Counted from the stretch's first letter, positions 28,663 through 37,038 are shown. The stretch is DNA of 64,000 nt from Aliisedimentitalea scapharcae (GCF_045277565.1 NZ_CP123584.1:1550001-1614000); one strand, 5' to 3'. A program made the numbers and translations. The notes: generated by a model not told the origin, from the letters alone.

Positions 28663-28944
28663 ATGTCAGACGACAACGGCGACACGTCAAAAACCCATTA
28701 CATTTGTCAAACCTATGTATAGGCCAAGGGGGCAAAGGGCGCACCAGCGGGTGCGAAAATTGACAAACAGTTCCAATATTCGACGGCAGAAGAAGCCGGA
28801 AACCGAGCGGAACGTGCGAGCCAATCGCCAGATTGCGCGGGTGCAGATGCCTATATGATCATCGTAGATCCAAGTTCTGGCGAGATAAGTGCGCCGACGT
28901 TTCTTGTCCGAATTGGAAATGTGCCCGAGTTTGACGACTTTTAA
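28663..28944 (+). pseudogene. Small conserved protein gene with an in-frame amber codon (paralog of 37402)
   Basis: A 93-codon frame that begins MSDDNGDTSKTHYICQTYV and ends GNVPEFDDF, interrupted at codon 20 by TAG (28720-28722). The intact paralog at 37402-37683 has glutamate (GAG) at this position, so a single G-to-T change explains the stop. By eye about 57 of 93 aligned positions are identical, with no gaps. The rest of the frame is well kept, so the mutation is recent or the product is still made by readthrough. Function unknown; no signal peptide or membrane segment. Confidence 0.75.
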
Positions 28945-28975
28945 AGCGCCAATGCGAAGCAATCGGTAAGGCATG

Positions 28976-29539
28976 TCACCTAAACGCGGGCCCATGGGCC
29001 CAGAGCGTCAAAGAATGGCGGACTCCTGAATGCACGGGTACCACCTGATGAAGTGCAAAGCTGGGGAAGATGCTGACACAACCTTGTGCGCGGCTGGCAG
29101 ATAAGACCTGAGCACTTGGCATAATCTCTAAATCTCCGCCGTCATACGAACTTGGCAAGCTCAGTTGTAATACCAATGTGAGCTTGCGTTTGCGTGCCAC
29201 CGGGCCATCGCCAATGTCAGAATGCCAAGCAAAATGGCCGTTGTCAGAGGCGTTGTAACTTGCGACCTGCGGGCTTTCAGCAAACTCGCGCAGATCAAAA
29301 TCAAATTGGTCGACATTGGACTTTCGGACAATCTCGATCAGGCGGTTCATGACCCAGTCCAGCCCGTCGACGTCATCCACCCAGACCAGCTTTGCGGTAC
29401 GAAGAGTGTGGTCCTTAGTCTGGCCCACAAGCATCGCGTCCTTGGACCGGACCACGGTGATGGCCGCAATAATACGGTCACACTCGCCCGGGCTGAACGC
29501 CTCTGGCACGGAGTAGAGTACAGTCATGTGCGTCACCAT
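28976..29539 (-). CDS. 2-oxoglutarate/Fe(II)-dependent dioxygenase, prolyl 4-hydroxylase-like
   Basis: 187 aa. The iron facial triad is visible: His106 and Asp108 in FAWHSDIGDG and His164 in FPSFALHQVVP, with Arg174 in HSGVRHSLTLW placed to bind 2-oxoglutarate. The double-stranded beta-helix core spans roughly 90-180, as in PKHD-type hydroxylases. Such enzymes hydroxylate protein side chains or small molecules in the cytoplasm. The ATG at 29539 follows the stop of the cytidylyltransferase gene directly; an alternative start is the ATG at 29527. Co-transcription with the cytidylyltransferase suggests that it modifies an activated headgroup or lipid, which is inference only. Confidence 0.8.
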   Translation of the reverse strand: MVTHMTVLYSVPEAFSPGECDRIIAAITVVRSKDAMLVGQTKDHTLRTAKLVWVDDVDGLDWVMNRLIEIVRKSNVDQFDFDLREFAESPQVASYNASDNGHFAWHSDIGDGPVARKRKLTLVLQLSLPSSYDGGDLEIMPSAQVLSASRAQGCVSIFPSFALHQVVPVHSGVRHSLTLWAHGPAFR

Positions 29540-30028
29540 TTATGAGACAGAATGAGGGTGGACGCCAAATAGGTGGCGCAAACCTGAGCGCGATTTCAGT
29601 GTGGTCGGGCGGCGGGCTTGGAATTGTGCCAGAACCATCTGTTTGATTTTTGTGGACGAGGTGCGCGGATTATAGCGCACCTGTGCGATCTCTTTGCCCA
29701 TTTCATTCAAATAGGCGTCGACATCGAGGTTGTGAGATTTGCTACCCCAATCTTCGCCAATCACGAAAATATCGGCACCTACCGCTTTGCAGCCTGAAAC
29801 GTATTCTAGCGCGTGATAGGGGCGCACAATGTCGACACAACTGAGGGCTTCAAGCATCTCAGCCCGTTGTTCCAATGGGACTACCGGCACGTTCGGCTTG
29901 TACATGCTCACAACCTCATCAGAGGCCACGCCGACGGCCAAAACATCTCCCAAAGATTTGCAGTGTTTCAACAATGCCAGATGGCCAACATGAAGCAGGT
30001 CGAACGTGCCAACGGTATAGACGATCAT
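29540..30028 (-). CDS. Glycerol-3-phosphate/ethanolamine-phosphate-type cytidylyltransferase
   Basis: 162 aa from the ATG at 30028, so that the protein opens with MIVYTVGTFDLLHVGH; HVGH (13-16) is the nucleotide-binding HxGH motif. The second signature, RTSSTKIK, is present near residue 125. The C-terminal ~30 residues (QARRPTTLKSRSGLRHLFG) are basic and outside the family fold. Members form CDP-alcohols such as CDP-glycerol, CDP-ethanolamine or CDP-choline. The gene is divergent from a CDP-alcohol phosphotransferase, which would use that product at the membrane. Substrate choice is not readable. A frame extension to 30121 adds no domain. Confidence 0.83.
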   Translation of the reverse strand: MIVYTVGTFDLLHVGHLALLKHCKSLGDVLAVGVASDEVVSMYKPNVPVVPLEQRAEMLEALSCVDIVRPYHALEYVSGCKAVGADIFVIGEDWGSKSHNLDVDAYLNEMGKEIAQVRYNPRTSSTKIKQMVLAQFQARRPTTLKSRSGLRHLFGVHPHSVS

Positions 30029-30109
30029 TTTTACTTTATCCTTTTGCCCACCCGTCATCGGTGGTAGCAAGCGGCATCTGAATGCGCGTGTGCGTAAGTT
30101 TTGTTCAGT

Positions 30110-30122
30110 TGTTTCAAACAAT
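30110..30122. promoter_or_regulatory. Palindrome 1 in the divergent lipid-gene promoter
   Basis: TTGTTT-C-AAACAA is a perfect dyad 82 bp upstream of the cytidylyltransferase start. It shares GTTTCAAA with palindrome 2. Confidence 0.45.
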
Positions 30123-30171
30123 TAAACTGAGATATCTCCAGGCTTTCAGAAGCCCGGAGTTGATTAATGTT

Positions 30172-30192
30172 TTGAAACGACGTGTTTCAAAT
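30172..30192. promoter_or_regulatory. Palindrome 2 in the divergent lipid-gene promoter
   Basis: The arms TTTGAAAC and GTTTCAAA are separated by GACGT. The site is 77 bp upstream of the CDP-alcohol phosphotransferase start and shares its half-site with palindrome 1, suggesting one regulator, not encoded nearby, controls both directions. Confidence 0.5.
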
Positions 30193-30268
30193 GCACTCAG
30201 AATGGAAAGCAGAGATTGCCTGTCAAATGTTGACAAGGTGTCTTTTCTGATAACTCAAAGGATGCTTC

Positions 30269-30922
30269 ATGACAATCGAAAACGCTGCCACGCCGAACCC
30301 ATCGATCCTGTCCTACATCAGAGATTTGCCTAACATCTGCTCGTTAGCGGGCTTGGGGTGTTCGCTGCTGGCGATCTATTTTTTGATTATCGGGCTGTAT
30401 CCTGCTGCGATGATCGGCATGATATGGGCCGTTGGATTTGACTGGGCCGATGGATTGATTGCGCGCAAAATGAAGGGCCGCACAGGCGATGATCGGGCAT
30501 TTGGCGGCACGCTTGATCTGCTGATCGATTTTGTCAGTTACGGCGTGACGCCCGCCATTCTCATACTGAGTTACGCCGATTTCAGTGCTGCGTTTTTGCC
30601 CGTTGTGTTTGTGACGTTGGTCTTTGGCGTGATCCGTCTGAGTTATTTCAACACCTTCGGACTGTCGGGTGATGCCAAATATACGGGGCTCGCGATTGAC
30701 AACAACAGCATCATCCTTGTCTTCATCGTCATGTTCGCAGGGCACTTTGAGCGCCCGACGTTTGCGATCATTCTGGCGGTTTGTGGCCTGTGTCTAGCGG
30801 GATTGAATGTATCTCAGATCAAGACACCAAAACTATCAGGGAATCCGGTAAATGTGGTCATTCTCGCGATTTATACGCTTGGTGTGACCCTGTTCTGTGG
30901 CTGGTCCATGCTGCAAGCGTGA
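30269..30922 (+). CDS. CDP-alcohol phosphatidyltransferase (phosphatidylserine synthase-like)
   Basis: 217 aa integral membrane protein with about six hydrophobic segments. The CDP-alcohol motif is visible: Asp58, Asp61-Gly62, Ala65-Arg66, Gly79, Asp83 and Asp87 (FDWADGLIARK ... FGGTLDLLIDFVSYG). The spacing between Arg66 and Gly79 is twelve residues where the usual motif has eight, so the metal-binding loop is four residues longer than normal. The FVSYGVTPA block after the last aspartate resembles PssA. It joins a CDP-activated group to an acceptor alcohol at the cytoplasmic face. The divergent cytidylyltransferase gene supports a shared pathway for a headgroup or a CDP-linked polymer. Confidence 0.83.
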   Translation: MTIENAATPNPSILSYIRDLPNICSLAGLGCSLLAIYFLIIGLYPAAMIGMIWAVGFDWADGLIARKMKGRTGDDRAFGGTLDLLIDFVSYGVTPAILILSYADFSAAFLPVVFVTLVFGVIRLSYFNTFGLSGDAKYTGLAIDNNSIILVFIVMFAGHFERPTFAIILAVCGLCLAGLNVSQIKTPKLSGNPVNVVILAIYTLGVTLFCGWSMLQA

Positions 30923-31179
30923 TTTGGAAATTATTAGTCGTTGGATGGAGAGCCTTCGTCCGACGATGCGTGCCGCATCGGCGATTTTCGATCTGAGGAA
31001 AATGCGAACAACGGCTGCAATGTTCCAAGACTTGTTTGTTGCGCCCGCGTGCAGCGGAAGGTCAGTTTGATTTTGGCATCTGATGGTAGGATTTGTCTGA
31101 CGTCAGCGCTTATGGGTCCAAATAGGGTTATTTGCTAAGAGAGGGTTTGTTGCTCATCGTAGCCACCGAGGAGTGGACG

Positions 31180-31544
31180 ATGAGAAAGACAACGAAGAGC
31201 CCTGGCGAGAAGATCGTCAAAGATATCAAACGCGGCACGCGCAAGCATTATTCCAGCGAAGAGAAGATCAGGATCGTACTGGATGGGCTGCGCGGCGAAG
31301 ACAGCATTGCCGAGCTGTGCCGTCGTGAAGGGATATCGCAGGGCGTCTACTACAAATGGTCAAAAGACTTCATGGAAGCTGGCAAGAAGAGGCTTGCTGG
31401 CGACACAGCACGAGCAGCCAACACCGATGAGGTCAAGGCACTCCGCCGCGAGGCAAAGGATCTCAAGGAGGTCGTCGCAGAGCAGACGCTTGAACTGCGT
31501 CTTCTCAAAAAAGCATGCTCGGGGATGGGGACGACCACGAATGA
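31180..31544 (+). pseudogene. IS3 orfA (helix-turn-helix transposase subunit), frameshifted near the end
   Basis: ATG at 31180 after GAGGA. The product begins MRKTTKSPGEKIVKDIK, carries the HTH (KIRIVLDGLRGEDSIAELCRREGISQGVYYKWSKDF) and a leucine-zipper-like helix (VKALRREAKDLKEVVAEQTLELRLLKK). After RLLKK the present frame runs on to 31683. Adding one A to the A-tract at 31507-31512 would give KKSMLGDGDDHE and a TGA at 31542 that overlaps the orfB ATG (ATGA), the normal arrangement of this IS group. A one-base loss, or ribosomal slippage on AAAAAAG, is therefore implied. Confidence 0.72.
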
Positions 31545-32562
31545 GATATGCCGCATCAGAGAAGCTGGAGATCATTCGGCTGGTGGAAGAAAGCCACCTG
31601 TCAGCGCGTCGGACACTGGCCAAGCTGGGCATTCCCCGCACCACATTTTACCGCTGGTACGACCGGTATCTGCAGCGTGGTGAGGCTGGTTTGCAGGATC
31701 GATCTCCCAAGCCCAATCACGTTTGGAACCGCGTTCCCGTCGAAGTGAAGCGCAAGGTTGTCGACCTCGCCTTGAAAGAGACAGAGCTATCGCCCCGCGA
31801 GCTGGCCGTGACGTTCACCGATCAAGACCGTTATTTTGTCTCGGAATCTACGGTGTATCGCACCCTCAAAGCCCATGATCTCATCACCAGCCCGGCGTTC
31901 ATCGTCTTGAAGGCGGCCCCCTCTCGGCAGATTGCTTTGCAATCGCCTGCCGGGCAATGGATGAGTTCCAGCATAAGACAACTGGTATCAACCAGCTTTG
32001 GCAGACAGACTTCACCTACATCAAGGTTCTGGGCTGGGGCTGGTTCTATCTCAGCACGGTCCTGGACGATTACAGTCGCTACATCGTCTCTTGGAAGCTC
32101 TGCACGAACATGCGGACAGAAGATGTAACGGACACACTGGAATTGGCGCTACAGGCGTCTGGCTGTGATCAAATCCACGTCGTTCATAAGCCGCGTCTTC
32201 TTAGCGACAACGGCTCCAGTTATGTCTCAGGCGACTTGGCCGAATGGCTAAAGGACAAAGGTATGAAGCACGCGCGCGGTGCGCCATATCATCCGCAAAC
32301 GCAGGGCAAAATCGAACGATGGCATCAAACCCTTAAGAACCGCATCCTGCTGGAAAACTACTTCTTACCGGGTGACCTCGAAGCTCAGATCGAAGCCTTC
32401 GTCGACCACTACAATCACCAGCGCTTCCACGAGAGCATCAACAACGTCACACCCGCCGACGTCTACTTCGGGCGCGACAAAGCCATTCTAAAACAACGTG
32501 AAAGGATCAAACGGAAAACACGCGAAGCGCGACGATTGCATCACCGCCAGCACGCCGCATAA
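31541..32562 (+). pseudogene. IS3 orfB (DDE transposase) interrupted by a 41-nt palindromic insertion
   Basis: orfB opens MRYAASEKLEIIRLVEE and reads in one frame to VLKAA. A 41-nt segment (31919-31959) then breaks the frame, and reading resumes in another frame with DEFQHKTTGINQLWQTDFTYIKV. The DDE core is complete in the second part: DFTYIKV (first D), LLSDNGSSYVS (second D) and the E in GKIERWHQTLKNR. The 41-nt length (2 mod 3) exactly accounts for the frame change. The element is thus inactive unless the insert is lost. Confidence 0.82.
31919..31959. repeat. 41-nt palindromic insertion inside orfB
   Basis: The core is an imperfect hairpin: CGGCAGATTGC, loop TTT, then GCAAT, a CGC bulge and CTGCCG. 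It sits between codons that are adjacent (KAA-DEF) in intact relatives, so it is an insertion and not part of the transposase. It resembles a small palindromic repeat unit. Confidence 0.6.
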
Positions 32563-32596
32563 TCAAACCAAACAGATGAGCCAAACTCTCTCTTAG

Positions 32597-33404
32597 TTTA
32601 GGCAGCCACTGGTTCCAAAAACTCTGACGACGGACATTTATCGCCTAAGACGAAGCTCAGAAAAGTCCCGCGATGCAGTCGCAACCCACAAATGACAGTA
32701 ATGTCTGCTCTGGGCTGATGGTGCCGGATGCCTGCAGCCATCCGCACCTGGTGCGGCGAACGGCAGTAGGGAGCCCTCTTTGCCAATTTTCTGTGACGGG
32801 GCGAAGGTCTGCTCCTGGGCCGGCGAACTAAGAAAGATGGCTGGAGGGTGATCTTCAAATGCGCTGGGTGGAGGCTTGCCAACCTTGACCTCTTTTGGGG
32901 TATGGGTGGCCTGAGAAAATTGAGCCGGAGTCACCGACGTTGCATTTTCGATGCCAAGAGACTATGTGAGAGATACGAAAGTTGCGGTTCTCTGCGGCAT
33001 TGGCGTATCAGCCTGCAAGAGCGGACCACAACCCTCCATCATGAAAATTCAGCTGTCACGTCCCGTAGCAGGGATCTGATGTTTGGGAAGGGTGCCGATG
33101 TCATCGCGCACGACCACGTCAGTTGTGACATTTCTTCATCCGTTTGTGGTCGCGGGATACGCAAATGAGCTGGCCGTTGTTGAATAGGACGTGTTGGCAA
33201 ACGATGACGTGATGCTGAGCCACAGCTTTGCGGCCTAACGACGGACAGCGACGGTTCTATTGATCAATTGGTACGCAGGAAAGTCAGAGCTGCGCGCAGT
33301 GGATCATCGAGACCTAGAGTTGGCTCTGGCGCAATATCAGGCCAACGCAAGGACATACGTAATCAAAATAGTGCGGCGGCGCTTTCTCCGTCAGAGGATC
33401 AAAA
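32597..33404. other. Gene-poor stretch downstream of the IS3 element
   Basis: About 800 bp with only short, atypical open frames on both strands. The segment near 32690-32720 (ACAAATGACAGTAATGTCTG and on) resembles 37864-37894. I see no recognisable gene and regard it as decayed sequence. Confidence 0.45.
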
Positions 33405-33758
33405 ATGACATTTCCCGAATGGACGAAACCCGGTGTTTACGGAACCTTGGTTGGCGCTGTCGCTGTCTCAATTGTTGGCTTCAGCTGGGGTGGCTGGACA
33501 ACTTCAGGCACCGCGCAGGATATGGCCGATAGCTTTGCCGCAGAGCAAGTCACCTTGGCGATGGTGCCGGTCTGTCTCGGCCTTTCAGAAGCTGATGCGG
33601 AACGGGTCGAAATACTGGCAACGCTTCGAGAAGCTTCCAACTTTCAGCGGCGCAAAGCGATGATGGAAACCGGCTGGGTCACATTGCCGGGCACTGATGC
33701 CCCGAGCCGAGATCTGGCAGACGCCTGTCTCGCAGAGCTTGCTTTAGATGGATCGTAA
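33405..33758 (+). CDS. Small single-pass membrane protein, conserved hypothetical
   Basis: 117 aa. Residues 11-30 (VYGTLVGAVAVSIVGFSWGG) form one membrane segment; the remaining ~85 residues are soluble and contain a single cysteine pair-like arrangement (VPVCLGLSEADAER ... LADACLAELAL). The TM-then-soluble architecture suggests a periplasmic domain anchored to the inner membrane. The stop overlaps the start region of the cysteine-repeat gene at 33748, so the two are probably co-translated. No function recognised. Confidence 0.7.
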   Translation: MTFPEWTKPGVYGTLVGAVAVSIVGFSWGGWTTSGTAQDMADSFAAEQVTLAMVPVCLGLSEADAERVEILATLREASNFQRRKAMMETGWVTLPGTDAPSRDLADACLAELALDGS

Positions 33759-34587
33759 ATCAGGAACAACGGAACCACAGGCTCCGCACTCCGTCAAAGC
33801 CCAAATCCCCGCAAACACATCAACAGTCATGGCCCTCTTTATGGGTTCAATTATTGCAGCCATACTGCTTGTACTCCCAGCCTTTGCCCAGACCGACGCA
33901 CAACCAATACCTGAGAACGCCAGTGCCAAGAGTTACGGTGATGGATGGAAATGTAATATTGGTTTCCGACTAGACGAAAATGCCTGTGTCGCTGTTGTTG
34001 TGCCGCAAAACGCATACGACACGAACCGGTCCTATGGGTCAGGATGGGAATGCCTGCATGGGTTTCGCAAAACCGACGAAGCTGAATGCGTTGCAGTAGA
34101 GGTGCCCGAGGGTGGGTTTTTGGACCCGTCAGGCGAACGGTGGCGGTGTTTGCGGGGCTACATCAAGGTCGATGATACATGTCAGGAAATCGTGCTGCCA
34201 GCGAATGCATACCTGGTAGGTGCCTCACATAGCTCTAGTTGGTCGTGCGAGCGGGGCTTTGAAGAAACTGACGGCCAGTGTCTTGCCATTGAGGTTCCGG
34301 CCAATGCCTTTCTGAACGGATCAGGATACGGTCAGCCCTGGACATGTGAGCGTGGCTTCTTTGAGAAAGCTGGTCTGTGCGAAGCCGTCGCGATCCCTGC
34401 CAATGCATATTTCGACGACGCAACCTACGGAACAGGGTGGAAGTGTGATCGTGGATACGTCGCCTCTGGGGAGACATGTCAATTCATAAACGTTCCCGAA
34501 AACGCGCATCTGGACAGGACGGGCAACCGATGGAAATGCGATAAAAATTTCCAAAATTCCAAGGGGCAGTGCGTGCTGAACAACTAG
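33748..34587 (+). CDS. Secreted cysteine-rich protein with seven ~33-residue repeats
   Basis: 279 aa. A hydrophobic signal segment (VMALFMGSIIAAILLVLPAFA, residues 27-47) is preceded by a 26-residue hydrophilic head, unless translation starts at the ATG at 33829. Seven units follow with the pattern W-x-C-x2-G-[FY]-x(4-6)-C-x4-[VI]-P-x-[NE]-[AG], each with two cysteines, for example SGWECLHGFRKT and PWTCERGFFEKAGLC. One disulfide per unit and periplasmic or extracellular location are inferred. The start at 33748 overlaps the preceding gene. I do not recognise a named family. Confidence 0.75.
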   Translation: MDRKSGTTEPQAPHSVKAQIPANTSTVMALFMGSIIAAILLVLPAFAQTDAQPIPENASAKSYGDGWKCNIGFRLDENACVAVVVPQNAYDTNRSYGSGWECLHGFRKTDEAECVAVEVPEGGFLDPSGERWRCLRGYIKVDDTCQEIVLPANAYLVGASHSSSWSCERGFEETDGQCLAIEVPANAFLNGSGYGQPWTCERGFFEKAGLCEAVAIPANAYFDDATYGTGWKCDRGYVASGETCQFINVPENAHLDRTGNRWKCDKNFQNSKGQCVLNN

Positions 34588-34671
34588 ACGCACTACACGG
34601 AAACGCTTTCACCGAAATACGCAAGTGAGGGCGGGTCCGCCTTTCGTACCGTATTTCAATAGGGAACTAAC

Positions 34672-35871
34672 ATGGAAACCAAATCTGAAACTGTTGATAC
34701 CATCCACCGCCCTATCAGGGGTCCGCAAGCGCCGCCAATGACACAGATCAAACCCGCAGGCTTGACGTCAGGCAGGCAAATAACAGCTTCACCGACGGCC
34801 GTCGTCTATTGCGAGGGGAACTTCGCGCAAATCGATGGCAAGACGGCAAATGGCCTTGTGCGCCATTCTCAAGCGTATCGCATCCTTTCTGTTATCGACA
34901 GCACCTGTAGCGGACAAGACAGCGGGACCGTTCTGGATGCTGTCAGCAACAACATACCGATCGTTGGTCATCTGGAGGCGGCAGTTTCCCATGAAGCCAC
35001 CCTTCCCGACACGCTGATCTATGGGATGGCCCCGTCAACAGGGCGTCTCTCGACGGTGGACCGGGGTGTTGTTCTGCAAGCGATCGAGCTAGGCATGAAC
35101 ATCGTGAGTGGGTTGCATGAATATCTGAGCGATGACAGCGAAATAGCCAATGCGGCATCGATGCGGAATGTCACGATCCGCGACATCCGCAAGCCGAAAC
35201 CCAGCAAGGATATGCGCCTGTTCGACGGCAGTGTTGCCGGTGTCAAGGCGCTGCGCATTGCCGTTCTCGGCACCGATTGCGCCATTGGAAAGCGGACTAC
35301 GGCGACCGTCTTGGCCCGGGCTTTGAATGCGAAGGGCATCAAGACAGTGCTTGTTGGCACGGGCCAGACCGGCCTGATGCAGGGCGCGAAGTTCGGTGTC
35401 GCAATGGATGCCGTGCCGCCCCAGTTCTGTTGTGGCGAGCTTGAAGGCGCGATTGTTGCGGCTTCTGAAGCCGAACAACCCGATGTTATTTTGATCGAAG
35501 GCCAGGGCGCACTCAGCCATCCCGCATTTTGCACATCTGCCTTTATTCTGCGTGGGAGCCAGCCAGATGCTGTCATCCTTCAGCACGCACCCAAACGTGC
35601 ACATCGCTGCGACTTTCCCGATATGCCGATGCCCGCGCCTTTAAGTGAGATTGCTTTGATCGAAGCCTTTGCTGACACAAAGGTCATCGGTGTCACGCTC
35701 AATCACGAGGGGATGTCAGAGGCAGAAATCACAGCCACCATCGCCGCGCAATCACACAAACTCGGGTTGCCTGTCACCGATGCCTTGGCCCGACCGGTGT
35801 CACATTTACTTTCAATGGTGGTCGCTGCGTACCCCGGCTTGATGCAAAGGCCCTCTGTGGCCGCGATATGA
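34672..35871 (+). CDS. DUF1611 family protein
   Basis: 399 aa. The DUF1611 architecture is present: an N-terminal domain with HLEAAVSHEATLPDTLIYGMAP and a C-terminal nucleotide-binding-like domain with LGTDCAIGKRTTATVLARAL (residues 199-218, a P-loop-like turn) and VILIEGQGALSHPAF. One reported member (DgcN) acts in D-glutamate catabolism; others are uncharacterised. The start follows AGGGAACTAAC. The stop overlaps the racemase-like gene by 4 bp, so the two act in one pathway, probably on a D- or L-amino acid. Confidence 0.85.
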   Translation: METKSETVDTIHRPIRGPQAPPMTQIKPAGLTSGRQITASPTAVVYCEGNFAQIDGKTANGLVRHSQAYRILSVIDSTCSGQDSGTVLDAVSNNIPIVGHLEAAVSHEATLPDTLIYGMAPSTGRLSTVDRGVVLQAIELGMNIVSGLHEYLSDDSEIANAASMRNVTIRDIRKPKPSKDMRLFDGSVAGVKALRIAVLGTDCAIGKRTTATVLARALNAKGIKTVLVGTGQTGLMQGAKFGVAMDAVPPQFCCGELEGAIVAASEAEQPDVILIEGQGALSHPAFCTSAFILRGSQPDAVILQHAPKRAHRCDFPDMPMPAPLSEIALIEAFADTKVIGVTLNHEGMSEAEITATIAAQSHKLGLPVTDALARPVSHLLSMVVAAYPGLMQRPSVAAI

Positions 35872-36989
35872 GTTGCCCGCGCATCGAAGTGGATCTGGGC
35901 AAGATACGGCGCAACACGCAGACACTTGTCGCGCGCCTGGGCCCACGTGGAATCGGAGTCACGGGCGTGACCAAGGCTGTCTGTGGGCATCCTGCGATTG
36001 CACAGGCGATGCTCGATGGGGGGGCTAAGGGGTTGGCCGAAGCACGTATCGGCAATGTTCAAAGGCTACGTGCGGCAGGTCTGACAGGGCCCATTACTCT
36101 GATCCGTACGCCGATGCTAAGCCAAGCCGATCAAGTCGTGCAATCCTGTGAAACAAGCTACAACACAGAGGTTTTAGTCATTTCGGCCTTGGCTGCCGCC
36201 GCGATCCGCAATGGTTCTGTCCACGGTATCGTCCTAATGGTCGAGATGGGTGACCGGCGCGATGGGATATTACCCGAGAATTTGGCAGATATTGCTCAGA
36301 TGGTCATACAAACGTCTGGGGTTGCGTTGAAAGGGATTGGGGCGAACTTTGCGTGTTTGAACGGGGGCGCTCCCACGGCCTCTCAGATGATGTCTCTTTG
36401 CGACCTCGCGAATGAGATTGAGGGCGGATGCGGTCCATTCCTCAGAATCGTGTCTGGTGGCAACTCAGCCAATTTGCCCTGGGCGCTTGGCGAACGCACG
36501 ACGGGTCGCGTCAACGACCTCCGTCTGGGCGAGGCGATTCTTCTGGGTGTTGAGCCAGTTTCTGGGGACCAGATCGGCGGGATGCACACGGACGCCTTCA
36601 CTCTTGTTGCCGAAGTTATCGAAACCGATGCAAAACCCTCGCCTTCCCCTATTGCCCTGATCGATCCAACGACGGACCGACTTCGCATTGTGACAACCAG
36701 TGGTGCCAGTACACGCGTGATCCTCGCGATAGGGCATCAGGACACCGACATTCTGGGGCTTTCAATGCCTATTGGAAGCACATTGATTGGTGCAACCAGC
36801 GATCATCTTGTCCTTGGAGCACCTCGACCCCGGCCGACGGTGGGTTCCGAGGTGAGATTTCAGATGAATTACAATGCGTTGATGCATGCCATGGCCACGC
36901 CCGATATCAAGGTAAAACTCTTGGGCAGCCCACCCACATGGCTATCACAGCGCACCCAAAGCAAGGTCGACCACTTGGCGCTGGTTTGA
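35868..36989 (+). CDS. Alanine/ornithine racemase-like PLP enzyme (fold type III)
   Basis: 373 aa. The barrel starts MSCPRIEVDLGKIRRNTQTL, with the PLP lysine Lys36 in GVTGVTKAVCGHP, and LIRTPMLSQADQVVQ, VLMVEMGDRRDGILPE and RIVSGGNSANLPW blocks that match ornithine racemase-type proteins more closely than alanine racemase. A C-terminal beta domain follows. It would interconvert D and L forms of a basic or neutral amino acid in the cytoplasm. The 4-bp overlap with the DUF1611 gene indicates coupled expression. Substrate not readable. Confidence 0.85.
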   Translation: MSCPRIEVDLGKIRRNTQTLVARLGPRGIGVTGVTKAVCGHPAIAQAMLDGGAKGLAEARIGNVQRLRAAGLTGPITLIRTPMLSQADQVVQSCETSYNTEVLVISALAAAAIRNGSVHGIVLMVEMGDRRDGILPENLADIAQMVIQTSGVALKGIGANFACLNGGAPTASQMMSLCDLANEIEGGCGPFLRIVSGGNSANLPWALGERTTGRVNDLRLGEAILLGVEPVSGDQIGGMHTDAFTLVAEVIETDAKPSPSPIALIDPTTDRLRIVTTSGASTRVILAIGHQDTDILGLSMPIGSTLIGATSDHLVLGAPRPRPTVGSEVRFQMNYNALMHAMATPDIKVKLLGSPPTWLSQRTQSKVDHLALV

Positions 36990-37038
36990 AAGATTTCGCT
37001 TGGTTCAGCCGAACTTAAACCACAAAGGAAACTGAAAA

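Larger units (their letters stand above)
31135..32596 (+). mobile_element. IS3 family insertion sequence, doubly inactivated
   Basis: Imperfect terminal inverted repeats are visible: left CTAAGAGAGGGTTTG from 31135, and right, ending at 32596, CAAACTCTCTCTTAG, with a CTCATC extension inside. Between them are orfA (31180-) and orfB (31541-32562). orfA has a one-base loss in an A-tract and orfB carries a 41-nt insertion. No clear target-site duplication is seen. Confidence 0.8.

Noticed and set aside
28720..28722. In-frame TAG as a possible pyrrolysine codon
   Set aside because: Neither MttB gene has an in-frame TAG, the paralog has Glu at that position, and no pyl genes or pylT are visible. 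A simple nonsense mutation is more likely.
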